DNA of 15,728 bases from Candidatus Peregrinibacteria bacterium RIFCSPLOWO2_01_FULL_48_20 (GCA_001787475.1 MFXB01000028.1:1-15728), one strand, 5' to 3'; numbered from the stretch's first letter, positions 1 through 7,020 are shown. Program-made: numbers and translations. Notes: generated by a model not told the origin, from the letters alone.

Positions 1-2313
1 GAGCGCGTCCTCTTTCGAAACGTCGGGCGCCAAATCCACGGTTCCGCGCAACTTGCCGTTCACTTGAATGGCGAAAGTCACTTTATCTTCTTTCAAATGA
101 GCGGGATCGGCCTTGGGCCACTGCTCAAGAAATATTGATTTTTTATGTCCCAAATTTTCCCATACTTCTTCGGCCAAATGGGGAGCCAAGGGCGCTAAAA
201 CACGAACCACCAATTCTTTTTGATCCTTGTTGAGCGGCTTTTGCAAAGCCTCATTCGTGAGTTCCATCAGCGCCGCAATCACAATATTGAAATTCATTTT
301 TTCCACGGCATCGCTGCAACGTGCCACGGTTTTGTGCACGAGTCCATTCATATCCGCACTCGCGCCATCCTCCACCTGCATCATCCTATAAAAGCGTTCC
401 ACAAAACGAGCCACGCCCGTGATGCCTCTATCGTTCCAATCGCCGCCCTCCGTGAAAGGTCCCATAAACATTAAATACATACGGAATATGTCGCTTCCGT
501 ACTTGGCCACAAATTCGTCGGGGCTCACCACGTTGCCTTTCGACTTGCTCATCTTCGCGCCGTCTTTCGTCACCATGCCTTGATGTACCAATCGCTTGAA
601 CGGTTCCTTCGTCGAAACATAACCGAGGTCGTGCATCACCCGATGAATAAACCGCGCATACAAAAGATGCATACACGCATGTTCCGGCCCACCGATGTAC
701 ATATCCACCGGCATCCAAGTGTCCACCTTTTTTTTTGACCAAGCCTCTTTCGCATTCGCTGCATCCGGATAGCGCAAAAAGTACCAACTGCTGCACACAA
801 ACGTGTCCATGGTATCCACTTCGCGTTTGCCCGGCCCTCCGCATTTTGGACATTTCACATTTACAAACTCGGCCACTGTCGCCAGGGGGGAAGTGCCCTT
901 CGGCACATAATCTTCAATGTGCGGATGCACCACCGGCAAATCCTTTTCCGGCACCGCCACTTCTCCGCACTTTTCGCAATTGATGATGGGAATGGGCGCG
1001 CCCCAATAACGCTGACGGGAAATCAGCCAGTCGCGCAGACGATAATTCACCGTCCTTTTGGCCAAGCCTTTGCCTTCCAAATGTTTCATCATGGGTTCTC
1101 GCGCTTCCAGGTACGTGAGTCCGGCAAACTCTTTCGGCTCCAATAAAACACCATCTTCCTCCCTAAAAAATTCCACAAAACTTTCCACACGCACGCGTCT
1201 GGGCAAGTCCGTTGGCACGAGCACCACTTTCAACGGAATATCGTATTTTCGAGCAAAATTGAAATCGCGTTCATCGTGAGCGCTGCATTTCACAATCCCC
1301 GTTCCATAATCGGCCACCACATAACTCGCTATCCAAATGGGCAAATCTCCGTTTCCGAGAGGATCCTCCACATAGCGTCCCGTAAAAATTCCTTCGAGCG
1401 CGCCTTCCACATCAAACTTATTTGCCATTTTCCTTTTTTTGACGTCTTCCACGAAGGCCAAAACTTTCTTTTCGTGCTCCGTGCCTTTCGCCAACTGCGC
1501 CACCAGAGGATGCTCAGGAGCAATCACATAAAAAGTATCCGCATAGGCCATTTGCGGCACACTGTTGTAGGTCTCGAATTCAATGTCCAAGTCTTTCACT
1601 TTTTGCTTGAAAGTGAGTCCTTCGCTGCGCCCAATCCAATGCTTCTGCATCAGCACCGTTTTTTCCGGCCAATCGAGCCCTTCGTAGTCCAAAAGCTGAT
1701 CCACATATTTGGTGATCGCAAAAAACCACTGTCGCAAATTTTTCTGCACCACGTCGGATTTGCAGCGCTCGCACTTGCCGTCTTCCACTTGCTCGTTCGC
1801 CAGCACGGTCATGCAGCTCGGGCACCAGTTCACGGGCGCTTCCTTTCGATAGGCGAGCCCTTTTTCGTAGAGCTTCAAAAATACCCACTGCGTCCATTTG
1901 TAATATTCCGGTGAGGAGGTTTCCAGGTTCACATCCAGGTCAAACATGCCACCAATCGCTTCAATCTGCTTCTTCATGTAATCAATATTCGTTCGCGTGG
2001 TCTTAGCAGGATGCACGCCTGTCTTAATGGCGTAATTTTCCGCAGGTAGGCCAAAAGAATCAAATCCCATAGGTTGAAAAACCTCAAAACCCTTCATTTT
2101 CATATAACGTCCCCAGGTGTCCACGGGCCCGTAATTGTACCAGTGCCCAATGTGCAGCTTGTCCCCGCTCGGGTAGGGGAACATGGTCACATTGTAGTAC
2201 TTGGGACGGCCGGGATTTGCCAAATCCGCCCTGAAAATGCCGCTCTCTCGCCAGCGCGTTTGCCATTTCTTTTCGACTTCGCTTGCCTCGTAAGACTTCA
2301 TGGCAAAAATCAT
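1..2313 (-). CDS. leuS: Leucyl-tRNA synthetase (partial, C-terminus beyond the left edge)
   Basis: Class Ia aminoacyl-tRNA synthetase that charges tRNA-Leu in the cytoplasm. Reading the minus strand from ATG at 2313 gives 771 open codons to the window edge. The ATP-binding HIGH motif is seen at residues 54-57 (DKLHIGHWYNYG) and KMSKS at 587-591 (GAKMSKSKGN). Two four-Cys clusters are seen (CPSC...CERC and CEKC...CPKC), as expected for zinc-binding modules in this family. The CP1 editing domain keeps the HDERD motif (last Asp about residue 350), but the threonine-rich TTRPDT segment is replaced by unrelated residues (about 246-260, TYNSVPQMAYADTF), which is odd. The gene lies 29 nt after a small membrane-protein gene and probably shares its promoter. 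An alternative start is ATG at 2301; 2313 was preferred only because it is the first in-frame ATG after the upstream stop region. A GGAG lies 12 nt before it, too far to be a convincing ribosome-binding site. Confidence 0.97.
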   Translation of the reverse strand, partial: MIFAMKSYEASEVEKKWQTRWRESGIFRADLANPGRPKYYNVTMFPYPSGDKLHIGHWYNYGPVDTWGRYMKMKGFEVFQPMGFDSFGLPAENYAIKTGVHPAKTTRTNIDYMKKQIEAIGGMFDLDVNLETSSPEYYKWTQWVFLKLYEKGLAYRKEAPVNWCPSCMTVLANEQVEDGKCERCKSDVVQKNLRQWFFAITKYVDQLLDYEGLDWPEKTVLMQKHWIGRSEGLTFKQKVKDLDIEFETYNSVPQMAYADTFYVIAPEHPLVAQLAKGTEHEKKVLAFVEDVKKRKMANKFDVEGALEGIFTGRYVEDPLGNGDLPIWIASYVVADYGTGIVKCSAHDERDFNFARKYDIPLKVVLVPTDLPRRVRVESFVEFFREEDGVLLEPKEFAGLTYLEAREPMMKHLEGKGLAKRTVNYRLRDWLISRQRYWGAPIPIINCEKCGEVAVPEKDLPVVHPHIEDYVPKGTSPLATVAEFVNVKCPKCGGPGKREVDTMDTFVCSSWYFLRYPDAANAKEAWSKKKVDTWMPVDMYIGGPEHACMHLLYARFIHRVMHDLGYVSTKEPFKRLVHQGMVTKDGAKMSKSKGNVVSPDEFVAKYGSDIFRMYLMFMGPFTEGGDWNDRGITGVARFVERFYRMMQVEDGASADMNGLVHKTVARCSDAVEKMNFNIVIAALMELTNEALQKPLNKDQKELVVRVLAPLAPHLAEEVWENLGHKKSIFLEQWPKADPAHLKEDKVTFAIQVNGKLRGTVDLAPDVSKEDAL

Positions 2314-2342
2314 ACTGGTGACAGGCTCCGGAATCAATGCGA

Positions 2343-2540
2343 CTAATGCCCGCCTTCCTCAGGTTGGATGTAGAGCATGTCCGCTCGGACGCTTCCTTTG
2401 GCCATATCGTAGAGGGAATTTTCAGGAGTGATGAGATTCGTTCCAAAAACCAGCAGTCCCATTGAAAGCGTAATCAGGAACATGGCACTGGCCACAATCA
2501 GGAGCTTGGTTCGCTGGGGGAGATCTGTAAAAAGACTCAT
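2343..2540 (-). CDS. Small single-span membrane protein, unknown function
   Basis: A 65-residue protein not recognised as a known family. A short polar N-terminus (MSLFTDLPQRTK) is followed by one hydrophobic segment at about residues 13-34 and a soluble, partly acidic tail ending in PEEGGH. It probably sits in the cytoplasmic membrane with the tail outside, judging from the basic residues before the span (inference). The start at 2540 is chosen because it lies 21 nt behind a TATAAT box. A longer reading with a start at 2681 would begin upstream of that promoter and is unlikely. The stop is 29 nt before leuS, so the two genes are probably co-transcribed, which makes this the first gene of the leuS transcript. 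No Shine-Dalgarno sequence is visible. Confidence 0.6.
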   Translation of the reverse strand: MSLFTDLPQRTKLLIVASAMFLITLSMGLLVFGTNLITPENSLYDMAKGSVRADMLYIQPEEGGH

Positions 2541-2561
2541 TAGATTCAGGTTAATCTGTAC

Positions 2562-2590
2562 ATTATAACACGAAAGATAGTTTTGGTCAA
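2562..2590 (-). promoter_or_regulatory. Promoter of the small membrane protein-leuS unit
   Basis: On the minus strand TTGACC (2590-2585) is followed by a 17-bp spacer and TATAAT (2567-2562), preceded by TGT as an extended -10. The predicted transcription start is near 2555, giving a leader of about 15 nt before ATG 2540. Confidence 0.8.
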
Positions 2591-2683
2591 TTAGACTGTT
2601 TTGCACGGGCTTTCCCCAACCTGTAACCACCATTCTTTTGCGATTTCTGTCCAGGTGAAAAGTGAGCGCGCCCTCACCCATTG

Positions 2684-2692
2684 TGGTAGAAT
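2684..2692 (+). promoter_or_regulatory. Extended -10 promoter of the HNH gene
   Basis: TGG followed by TAGAAT (2687-2692) forms an extended -10 element, 21 nt before ATG 2714. No -35 match is seen. Instead an inverted repeat, GTGAG-N6-CTCAC (2662-2677), occupies the -35 position and could be an operator (inference). Confidence 0.5.
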
Positions 2693-2713
2693 GATGACCC
2701 TTAACCTTTTACC

Positions 2714-3595
2714 ATGAAATTTACAAAACTCTCGGATAAAGATTTATACGCCCTTTGCAAAGAATACGGCCAAAAGGCACGATTTTGGCGGAGGCGATTT
2801 GCAGGTTTGCTGCCGGAAGTGGAGCGGCGCGGGCTGTACCGTCGTCGCCGTTGTGGCAGTATTTATGAATTTGCCGCCAAGCTCGCGGGAATGAGCAAGG
2901 AGTCCGTGGATACCGTTCTTAGGGTTGCGAGAAAACTGGAAGATAAACCACAGCTCAAAGAACTTTTGGAGAGTGGCGCTCAAAGTTGGACCAAGCTTGA
3001 ACGAGTAGCCTACGTTGCCACTCACGAAACGGACGGCGACTGGGCTGATCGTGTTGTTACGCTCCCTCAGATTGCTTTGAAGGTTCTTGTACAAAACTCC
3101 AGATTGGAAACTGCGGTCGACCGTAACTTCCAACCTGAAAAAACAACCGTTGAATTTGAAACTTTCCCAAGACTTGCAAGTAAATTCAATCAATTGAAGA
3201 AAAGGGCTGATTTTAATGAAGTTTTGGAAGAGTTTTTAGAGATGTTGGAAGCTCGTGAAGAGGCACGGAAGCCGCAAGCCGTCTCCACCCACTCCCGTCA
3301 TATTCCGGTCGCCATTGAACAGTTTGTGCGTGAAAGGACAAACGACCTTTGCGCTTTTCCAACCTGCACCAAGCCCGGAACTTCTCTGCACCACACCCAA
3401 CGTTGGGCGCTGGAAAACATCCACGACCCGGACCGGCTGCACCTCCTCTGTACCGATCATGAAAGACTGGCTCACCAAGGCTACATTGAAAACGAAGAAC
3501 TTCCGCCGGAGCACTGGCGCTTAAGAAACTATCCCGCCGAAAGAGGAGCCGCGTCACTGATCGACGAGCTTGTGAATGTGCACAGGGGCGGCTAG
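2714..3595 (+). CDS. HNH endonuclease-domain protein with helical N-terminal domain
   Basis: A 293-residue protein. The N-terminal half is a basic region (RFWRRRFAGLL, YRRRRCGS) followed by a predicted helical segment (about 50-125) resembling the helical domain found before HNH modules in DUF222/13E12-like proteins. The C-terminal HNH region (about 200-260) shows CAFPTC, then LHHTQRW, then HDPDRLHLLCTDHERLAH. The Cys residues and CxxH are consistent with a zinc-supported beta-beta-alpha-metal fold. The usual Asn of the NLxLLC strand is Asp here and the residue after the last His is Glu, so nuclease activity cannot be assumed. Such proteins are commonly lone genes, sometimes tied to mobile DNA; no insertion ends are seen here. 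It is divergent from leuS and followed by a separate promoter for the next gene. The start is set by position relative to the -10 box; no Shine-Dalgarno motif is seen. Confidence 0.8.
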   Translation: MKFTKLSDKDLYALCKEYGQKARFWRRRFAGLLPEVERRGLYRRRRCGSIYEFAAKLAGMSKESVDTVLRVARKLEDKPQLKELLESGAQSWTKLERVAYVATHETDGDWADRVVTLPQIALKVLVQNSRLETAVDRNFQPEKTTVEFETFPRLASKFNQLKKRADFNEVLEEFLEMLEAREEARKPQAVSTHSRHIPVAIEQFVRERTNDLCAFPTCTKPGTSLHHTQRWALENIHDPDRLHLLCTDHERLAHQGYIENEELPPEHWRLRNYPAERGAASLIDELVNVHRGG

Positions 3596-3628
3596 GCGCG
3601 CCACCATGCTCAGCCCATCCACCACCTT

Positions 3629-3658
3629 CTGGCAAAACCTTCCAAAATCTGTTATAAT
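3629..3658 (+). promoter_or_regulatory. Promoter of the CNBD-DUF3307 unit
   Basis: TATAAT (3653-3658) is preceded by TGT (extended -10). A weak -35, CTGGCA (3629-3634), lies 18 bp upstream. The -10 ends 21 nt before ATG 3680, giving a leader of about 15 nt. Confidence 0.7.
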
Positions 3659-3679
3659 ATAAAGATTAAATTGCCACTT

Positions 3680-4093
3680 ATGAACCTCCTTTTGACCATT
3701 CTTAAGACCGTGCCGTTCTTCCAAAGTTTGACGGAAGAGCAGCATCTCTCGATTATCGAGCATATTATGATGCAATACTTTCCGGCCCACTACAAACTCT
3801 TTGAAAAGGGCGTTTTGGGGTCTGCCATGTACATCATCAAGTCCGGAGTGGTGAGAATTTACGACGAAAAAGGCGATTTGGCCAATCTGGGAGAGGGGGA
3901 TTTTTTCGGAGAAATGGCACTCATTGAATCGGAGCCCAGAAATGCCGGTGCGGAAACCTTGTCCGACTGTGAAATTTTTGTTTTAAATAAGGAAGACTTC
4001 GCCGCGCTCATGCAAAAAAGCCCGCCCATCGCTCAAAAAGTGGAAGAGGCCTACCGAGCGCGAAAAGCTCAAAATCAGTCGAACGCCGCTTAA
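3680..4093 (+). CDS. Stand-alone cyclic nucleotide-binding domain protein
   Basis: A 137-residue protein that is almost entirely one cNMP-binding domain (CAP_ED family). N-terminal helices (VPFFQSLTEEQ) lead into the beta-roll and then the phosphate-binding cassette GEGDFFGEMALIESEPRNAG (residues 71-90), with Glu78 (FGE) and Arg87, the residues that normally contact the ribose and phosphate of a cyclic nucleotide. The Ser/Thr usual after the RxA segment is Gly90. There is no DNA-binding or catalytic domain; the C-terminus is a short charged helix. It may act as a small ligand-responsive partner for another protein. The next gene begins 12 nt after its stop and encodes a membrane protein, a candidate partner (inference). 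An in-frame TTG nine bases upstream could also be a start, but ATG 3680 fits the 21-nt spacing from the promoter. Confidence 0.87.
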   Translation: MNLLLTILKTVPFFQSLTEEQHLSIIEHIMMQYFPAHYKLFEKGVLGSAMYIIKSGVVRIYDEKGDLANLGEGDFFGEMALIESEPRNAGAETLSDCEIFVLNKEDFAALMQKSPPIAQKVEEAYRARKAQNQSNAA

Positions 4094-4105
4094 CCCACCT
4101 TCCTC

Positions 4106-4684
4106 ATGATCATCTTGGAAATCGTCTTGGCCCATCTCCTCGGGGACTTCGTTTGTCAATCGAATGACCTTATTCAGAAAAAGTATAAAAGTTGGCGAGG
4201 GACTTTTGAACATGTGTGCATCATTTCGGCGTTCACGGCACTCTTCCTTTTTCCTTTTTGGCGCCACGCCGAAACATGGATTGCGGTGGGAATTATTTTT
4301 GCCACCCATTTCGCGCAAGACATTTTGAAGGTTGAATTCGACCTCCGTTACAATCAAAAAAAGAAAAGCACCGTCCCGTTTTTTATCGACCAAATTTTGC
4401 ATTTGTCCCTCATCGCCTACTTGAGCACATTCTTCACCGCGCTGGAGCCGGCGGCGCTCTCCGCTTGGATGGAAGAACTTTATTTCTCAAAGTACTTGGT
4501 CATTTATTGGATCGGACTCGTCCTCTTTTCCTACGCGTTTGAAATCACCCTCTTTCAATTTGCAAGAAAACGCTCCAGAAAACCACTCGTGTTCAAACCG
4601 AACTGGAGCGGCATGGTGAGACGCATGCTTTTTTTCAGCGTGCTCTACGGCCTATTCCTCATGGTGGACCGCAGCTTCATGTAA
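4106..4684 (+). CDS. DUF3307-type polytopic membrane protein
   Basis: A 192-residue hydrophobic protein with about six predicted membrane segments. The N-terminal AHLLGDFVCQ motif (residues 9-18) and the later THFAQDILK segment match the conserved His/Asp pattern of the DUF3307 family, whose function is unknown. The start follows the CNBD gene by 12 nt on the same strand, so both are likely expressed from the promoter at 3629-3658. No Shine-Dalgarno sequence is present, and initiation probably depends on coupling. The C-terminus overlaps the end of the opposing membrane-protein gene by 33 bp. No catalytic function can be assigned. Confidence 0.75.
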   Translation: MIILEIVLAHLLGDFVCQSNDLIQKKYKSWRGTFEHVCIISAFTALFLFPFWRHAETWIAVGIIFATHFAQDILKVEFDLRYNQKKKSTVPFFIDQILHLSLIAYLSTFFTALEPAALSAWMEELYFSKYLVIYWIGLVLFSYAFEITLFQFARKRSRKPLVFKPNWSGMVRRMLFFSVLYGLFLMVDRSFM

Positions 4685-5608
4685 GTCCACGGCTTGAGTT
4701 TCCTCCCGCGTGAGATCAAGAAAAGTAAAAGTCCAAACCGTGATGGCAAAGACGTGAAAAACTCCCAAAAAGTAAGAAGCGAAGTACAAAACCACCACGC
4801 CCACCAGCGCCCCTATGATCGCTCCGATTTTCACGAGCGTTAAACTCGTGAACAAAAAGATCGGCGCCAAAACCAGAGCGGGCACCAAAAGCGTGACCAA
4901 AATATTGAGCGCGATCCGAATGATGATAATCGACATGAGCAGCAGCATGAAGAGCGTGTGATGCCATTGACGAATCACGAGGCCGCTGCTTTTGACCACA
5001 CTCGAGAATACGCCGGTTTTATCAATCACGATGTAGTATTCGGAGTACGTCACGAGCAAAGTCAGGATGAGCCCCACAACAATCACCAGCCCGAAAATCC
5101 ATCCGAAAATGCGAAAAGGCTCCGGCCCCAGAATGCGGAACGCGAAAGCCACTTCCGTCAGTATACTCACCAGACTGAAAGTCTTTATAAAGAGATGGTA
5201 TTCAAAAAGCGCCAAAAATCGATTGAAACCGTAGCTGATTCCTTGCGCCACCGACATTTTTTCACCCGCGCGAATATGCGCCACCAGTTGGATGAGCGCT
5301 CCTTGCGTGAACACCGGCAGAAACAAATAGGCGAGGAGAATGAGTGCCACAATGACCACGCCCAAAACCATAAGCCCGGGCTGCGCCTCAAAAAGCGCAA
5401 TAATTTTTTCAATCAAATCGCTTAAAAAGTGACCGTCGGCACTCTTTCGAATGTACGGAGAATTCCAAAGCGAAAGCGCTTGATAGCCAAAATACACCAT
5501 GCCCACCAAAATACTGAGAAGCGAAGGAACGAACGCAAACCACCAAATCAATTTTTTATTTTCCTGGGTCAGTACCCATGCTTCGCGAATAATGGCGCGA
5601 TATTTCAT
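4652..5608 (-). CDS. Polytopic membrane protein, unknown function
   Basis: A 318-residue protein starting MKYRAIIREAWVLTQENKK, with roughly six hydrophobic spans: about 22-45 and 74-100, then several closely spaced between 130 and 295. It ends in a charged His/Glu-rich tail (DLHEAAVHHEE). The layout of an N-terminal amphipathic helix, WW near the first span and a long string of spans resembles uncharacterised integral membrane proteins of many bacteria; no catalytic motif is seen. The start at 5608 is preferred over an upstream extension because the extra residues would be encoded across the hairpin repeats. ATG 5608 lies three bases from a perfect hairpin (5612-5626). No promoter matching the style of the neighbouring genes is seen, because the upstream DNA is occupied by the repeat array. 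The gene is tail-to-tail with the DUF3307 gene and overlaps it by 33 bp. Confidence 0.75.
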   Translation of the reverse strand: MKYRAIIREAWVLTQENKKLIWWFAFVPSLLSILVGMVYFGYQALSLWNSPYIRKSADGHFLSDLIEKIIALFEAQPGLMVLGVVIVALILLAYLFLPVFTQGALIQLVAHIRAGEKMSVAQGISYGFNRFLALFEYHLFIKTFSLVSILTEVAFAFRILGPEPFRIFGWIFGLVIVVGLILTLLVTYSEYYIVIDKTGVFSSVVKSSGLVIRQWHHTLFMLLLMSIIIIRIALNILVTLLVPALVLAPIFLFTSLTLVKIGAIIGALVGVVVLYFASYFLGVFHVFAITVWTFTFLDLTREETQAVDLHEAAVHHEE

Positions 5609-5611
5609 GCA

Positions 5612-5660
5612 CTCAGCGTAGCTGAGCCTAAAAAAAAAGAAAAGCCGTGGCTTTAGCCAC
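5612..5660. repeat. Paired mini-hairpin repeat, copy A
   Basis: Two perfect palindromes: CTCAGC-GTA-GCTGAG (5612-5626) and GTGGCT-TT-AGCCAC (5647-5660). They are joined by a 20-nt A-rich linker that ends in GCC. The first hairpin abuts the start codon of the minus-strand membrane-protein gene. Confidence 0.85.
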
Positions 5661-5664
5661 ACCA

Positions 5665-5705
5665 CTCACCAAAGGTGAGCATAAAAAAACCGTGGCTTTA
5701 GCCAC
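5665..5705. repeat. Paired mini-hairpin repeat, copy B
   Basis: CTCACC-AAA-GGTGAG (5665-5679), a 12-nt linker (CATAAAAAAACC), then GTGGCT-TT-AGCCAC (5692-5705), identical to the second hairpin of copy A. It is tandem with copy A, four bases apart. Read on the minus strand, the second hairpin is followed by GG and seven T, like a terminator, but no leftward gene ends here. Confidence 0.85.
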
Positions 5706-5716
5706 ACCTACCCGAG

Positions 5717-5722
5717 TATAAT
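5717..5722 (+). promoter_or_regulatory. -10 box of corA (leaderless start predicted)
   Basis: A perfect TATAAT at 5717-5722 lies only 6 nt before ATG 5729, so transcription would begin at or next to the start codon. The -35 region overlaps the last hairpin repeat and shows no good match (TGGCTT at 5693-5698 at best). Confidence 0.6.
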
Positions 5723-5728
5723 CCTCGC

Positions 5729-6643
5729 ATGCAACGCACAATTACTCTTGAAAAACTCACTTGGATTGATGTCCAGGACCCCGACAACGAGACACTTCAA
5801 GTGCTTAAAGAAAAGTACGGATTCCACGAACTCGACGTTGAAGATTGTCTCACGGAAAATCAACGATCCAAAATCGATGAATACTCCGACTATCTTTTTA
5901 TCATTCTTCATTTTCCTTATCAGGACAAACGCCGACAACGCATCATGGCGGAGGAAGTCGATATCTTTATAAAGAACGATGTGGTCATCACCATTCATTG
6001 GGGACTTTTGAAGCCGCTCATCGATCTTTATGACGATGCCGAAAAAAACGCCGCAAAACGAAAAGAGCTCATGGGGAAAACCAGCGGTTACCTTCTGTAC
6101 GAGGTGGTGGACCACCTGTTTTACGGTCTTTTCCCCTTGCTCGATCAAATTGAAGGCAACGTGACCACTTTGGAACAGGAAGCATTCTCACTCACCGGTC
6201 AACGCGATCTTTTGAAGGAAATTTTAATCAGTAAGAAAAATATTATCAGTTTCCGCCGAACCATGGCGCCTCTGCGAACGGTCATCGCCCAAATGGAACA
6301 CAAGAACAAAAAATTCCTGCCCGAAAGCCTGGAAGTTTATTTTGACGACGTGCTCGATAAAGTGGAAAAAATCTGGAACAACCTGGAAAACCTCAAAGAA
6401 TTGATTGAATCCCTGCAGGACACCAACGAATCCATCATTTCCCACACCACAAACAATGTGATTAAGACCCTCACGGTTTTTTCGGTGGTCATGCTGCCGC
6501 TCAACCTTTTGGCGGGACTTTACGGGATGAATGTGGAGTTGCCGGGTGGCGCACAGCCCGCCATGTTCTTCTATATTTCGGGAGGGATGGCGGCTCTTTT
6601 ACTGCTCATGCTCTTCTTCTTTAAGATCAAACGTTGGATTTGA
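5729..6643 (+). CDS. corA: CorA-family magnesium transporter
   Basis: A 304-residue divalent-cation channel of the CorA family, which moves Mg2+ (sometimes Co2+/Ni2+) across the cytoplasmic membrane as a pentamer. The N-terminal cytoplasmic domain begins with the typical TWIDVQDPDNE and HELDVEDCL segments. A long helical region follows (about 150-245), then two C-terminal membrane spans. The signature GMN selectivity motif is at residues 266-268 (LYGMNVELPGG), between the spans, and the protein ends in the usual basic tail (KIKRWI). Length is normal for the family. The TATAAT box 6 nt upstream suggests a leaderless mRNA. The TGA stop falls exactly at the expected C-terminus, supporting standard UGA use. 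rpsO starts 42 nt downstream from its own promoter. Confidence 0.95.
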   Translation: MQRTITLEKLTWIDVQDPDNETLQVLKEKYGFHELDVEDCLTENQRSKIDEYSDYLFIILHFPYQDKRRQRIMAEEVDIFIKNDVVITIHWGLLKPLIDLYDDAEKNAAKRKELMGKTSGYLLYEVVDHLFYGLFPLLDQIEGNVTTLEQEAFSLTGQRDLLKEILISKKNIISFRRTMAPLRTVIAQMEHKNKKFLPESLEVYFDDVLDKVEKIWNNLENLKELIESLQDTNESIISHTTNNVIKTLTVFSVVMLPLNLLAGLYGMNVELPGGAQPAMFFYISGGMAALLLLMLFFFKIKRWI

Positions 6644-6645
6644 CC

Positions 6646-6674
6646 TTGCCAAAATGAAAAACCTCCTCTAAAAT
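6646..6674 (+). promoter_or_regulatory. Promoter of rpsO (and probably pnp)
   Basis: TTGCCA (6646-6651), a 17-bp spacer, and TAAAAT (6669-6674), immediately after the corA stop. The -10 ends 11 nt before ATG 6686, predicting a leader of about 5 nt. Confidence 0.65.
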
Positions 6675-6685
6675 GCCTCCGCTTT

Positions 6686-6949
6686 ATGGATCACGACTCA
6701 AAAAAGAAAGTCATCAAGAAATACGGCACCCATGAAAAAGACACGGGCAGTGCCCAGGTTCAAGCCGCTATTTTGACCACTCGTATCAATCAACTCACGG
6801 ATCACTTGAAAAGCCATAAGAATGATATTCATTCTCGTCAGGGACTTCTCAAGCTCGTGGGGAAACGACGCCGTCACCTTCAATATTTGAAAACGAAAAA
6901 TCAAGAGGATTATACAAAGCTCATTGGTAAACTCGATATCAGAAAATAA
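6686..6949 (+). CDS. rpsO: 30S ribosomal protein S15
   Basis: An 87-residue protein of standard S15 length. It binds the central domain of 16S rRNA early in 30S assembly. Family segments are clear: KYGTHEKDTGSAQVQAAILT near the N-terminus, then RINQLTDHLKSHKNDIHSRQGLL and GKRRRHLQYLK, including the conserved H-x3-D-x2-S-R-x-GL pattern. pnp follows 172 nt downstream on the same strand, the same order as rpsO-pnp in many bacteria. No independent pnp promoter is visible, so co-transcription is likely. No Shine-Dalgarno sequence precedes the start. Confidence 0.98.
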   Translation: MDHDSKKKVIKKYGTHEKDTGSAQVQAAILTTRINQLTDHLKSHKNDIHSRQGLLKLVGKRRRHLQYLKTKNQEDYTKLIGKLDIRK

Positions 6950-6951
6950 CC

Positions 6952-6992
6952 ACTGCACGGAGTGCAGTTTATAAAAACCGTCGCGAAGCGAC
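6952..6992. repeat. Paired mini-hairpin repeat, copy C
   Basis: ACTGCAC-GGA-GTGCAGT (6952-6968, 7-bp stem) and GTCGC-GAA-GCGAC (6980-6992), joined by a linker (TTTATAAAAACC) of the same 12-nt length and ACC end as in copy B. The second hairpin differs from copies A/B by a compensatory change (GTGGC/GCCAC to GTCGC/GCGAC). It begins 3 nt after the rpsO stop. Confidence 0.8.
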
Positions 6993-7020
6993 ACAATGCC
7001 CAATATTCAGGGCGAGATCA

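Noticed and set aside
1276..1914. A 212-codon plus-strand open frame across leuS
   Set aside because: It lies antisense to clearly coding LeuRS sequence and has no family features or promoter.
2661..3606. HNH gene as an insertion flanked by GCGCGCC sequences (2667-2673 and about 3597-3603)
   Set aside because: The shared core is only about 7 bp, self-complementary and GC-rich; no target duplication or terminal repeats are seen.
5612..5705. Hairpin array as a CRISPR or simple terminator cluster
   Set aside because: Repeats are too short, internally palindromic and lack spacers of constant length; T-runs follow only on the minus strand, where no gene ends.
6641..6643. Alternative genetic code with UGA read as glycine
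   Set aside because: TGA ends corA right after its normal C-terminal basic tail and reading through would run into the rpsO promoter and gene; the aminotransferase also ends at TGA.
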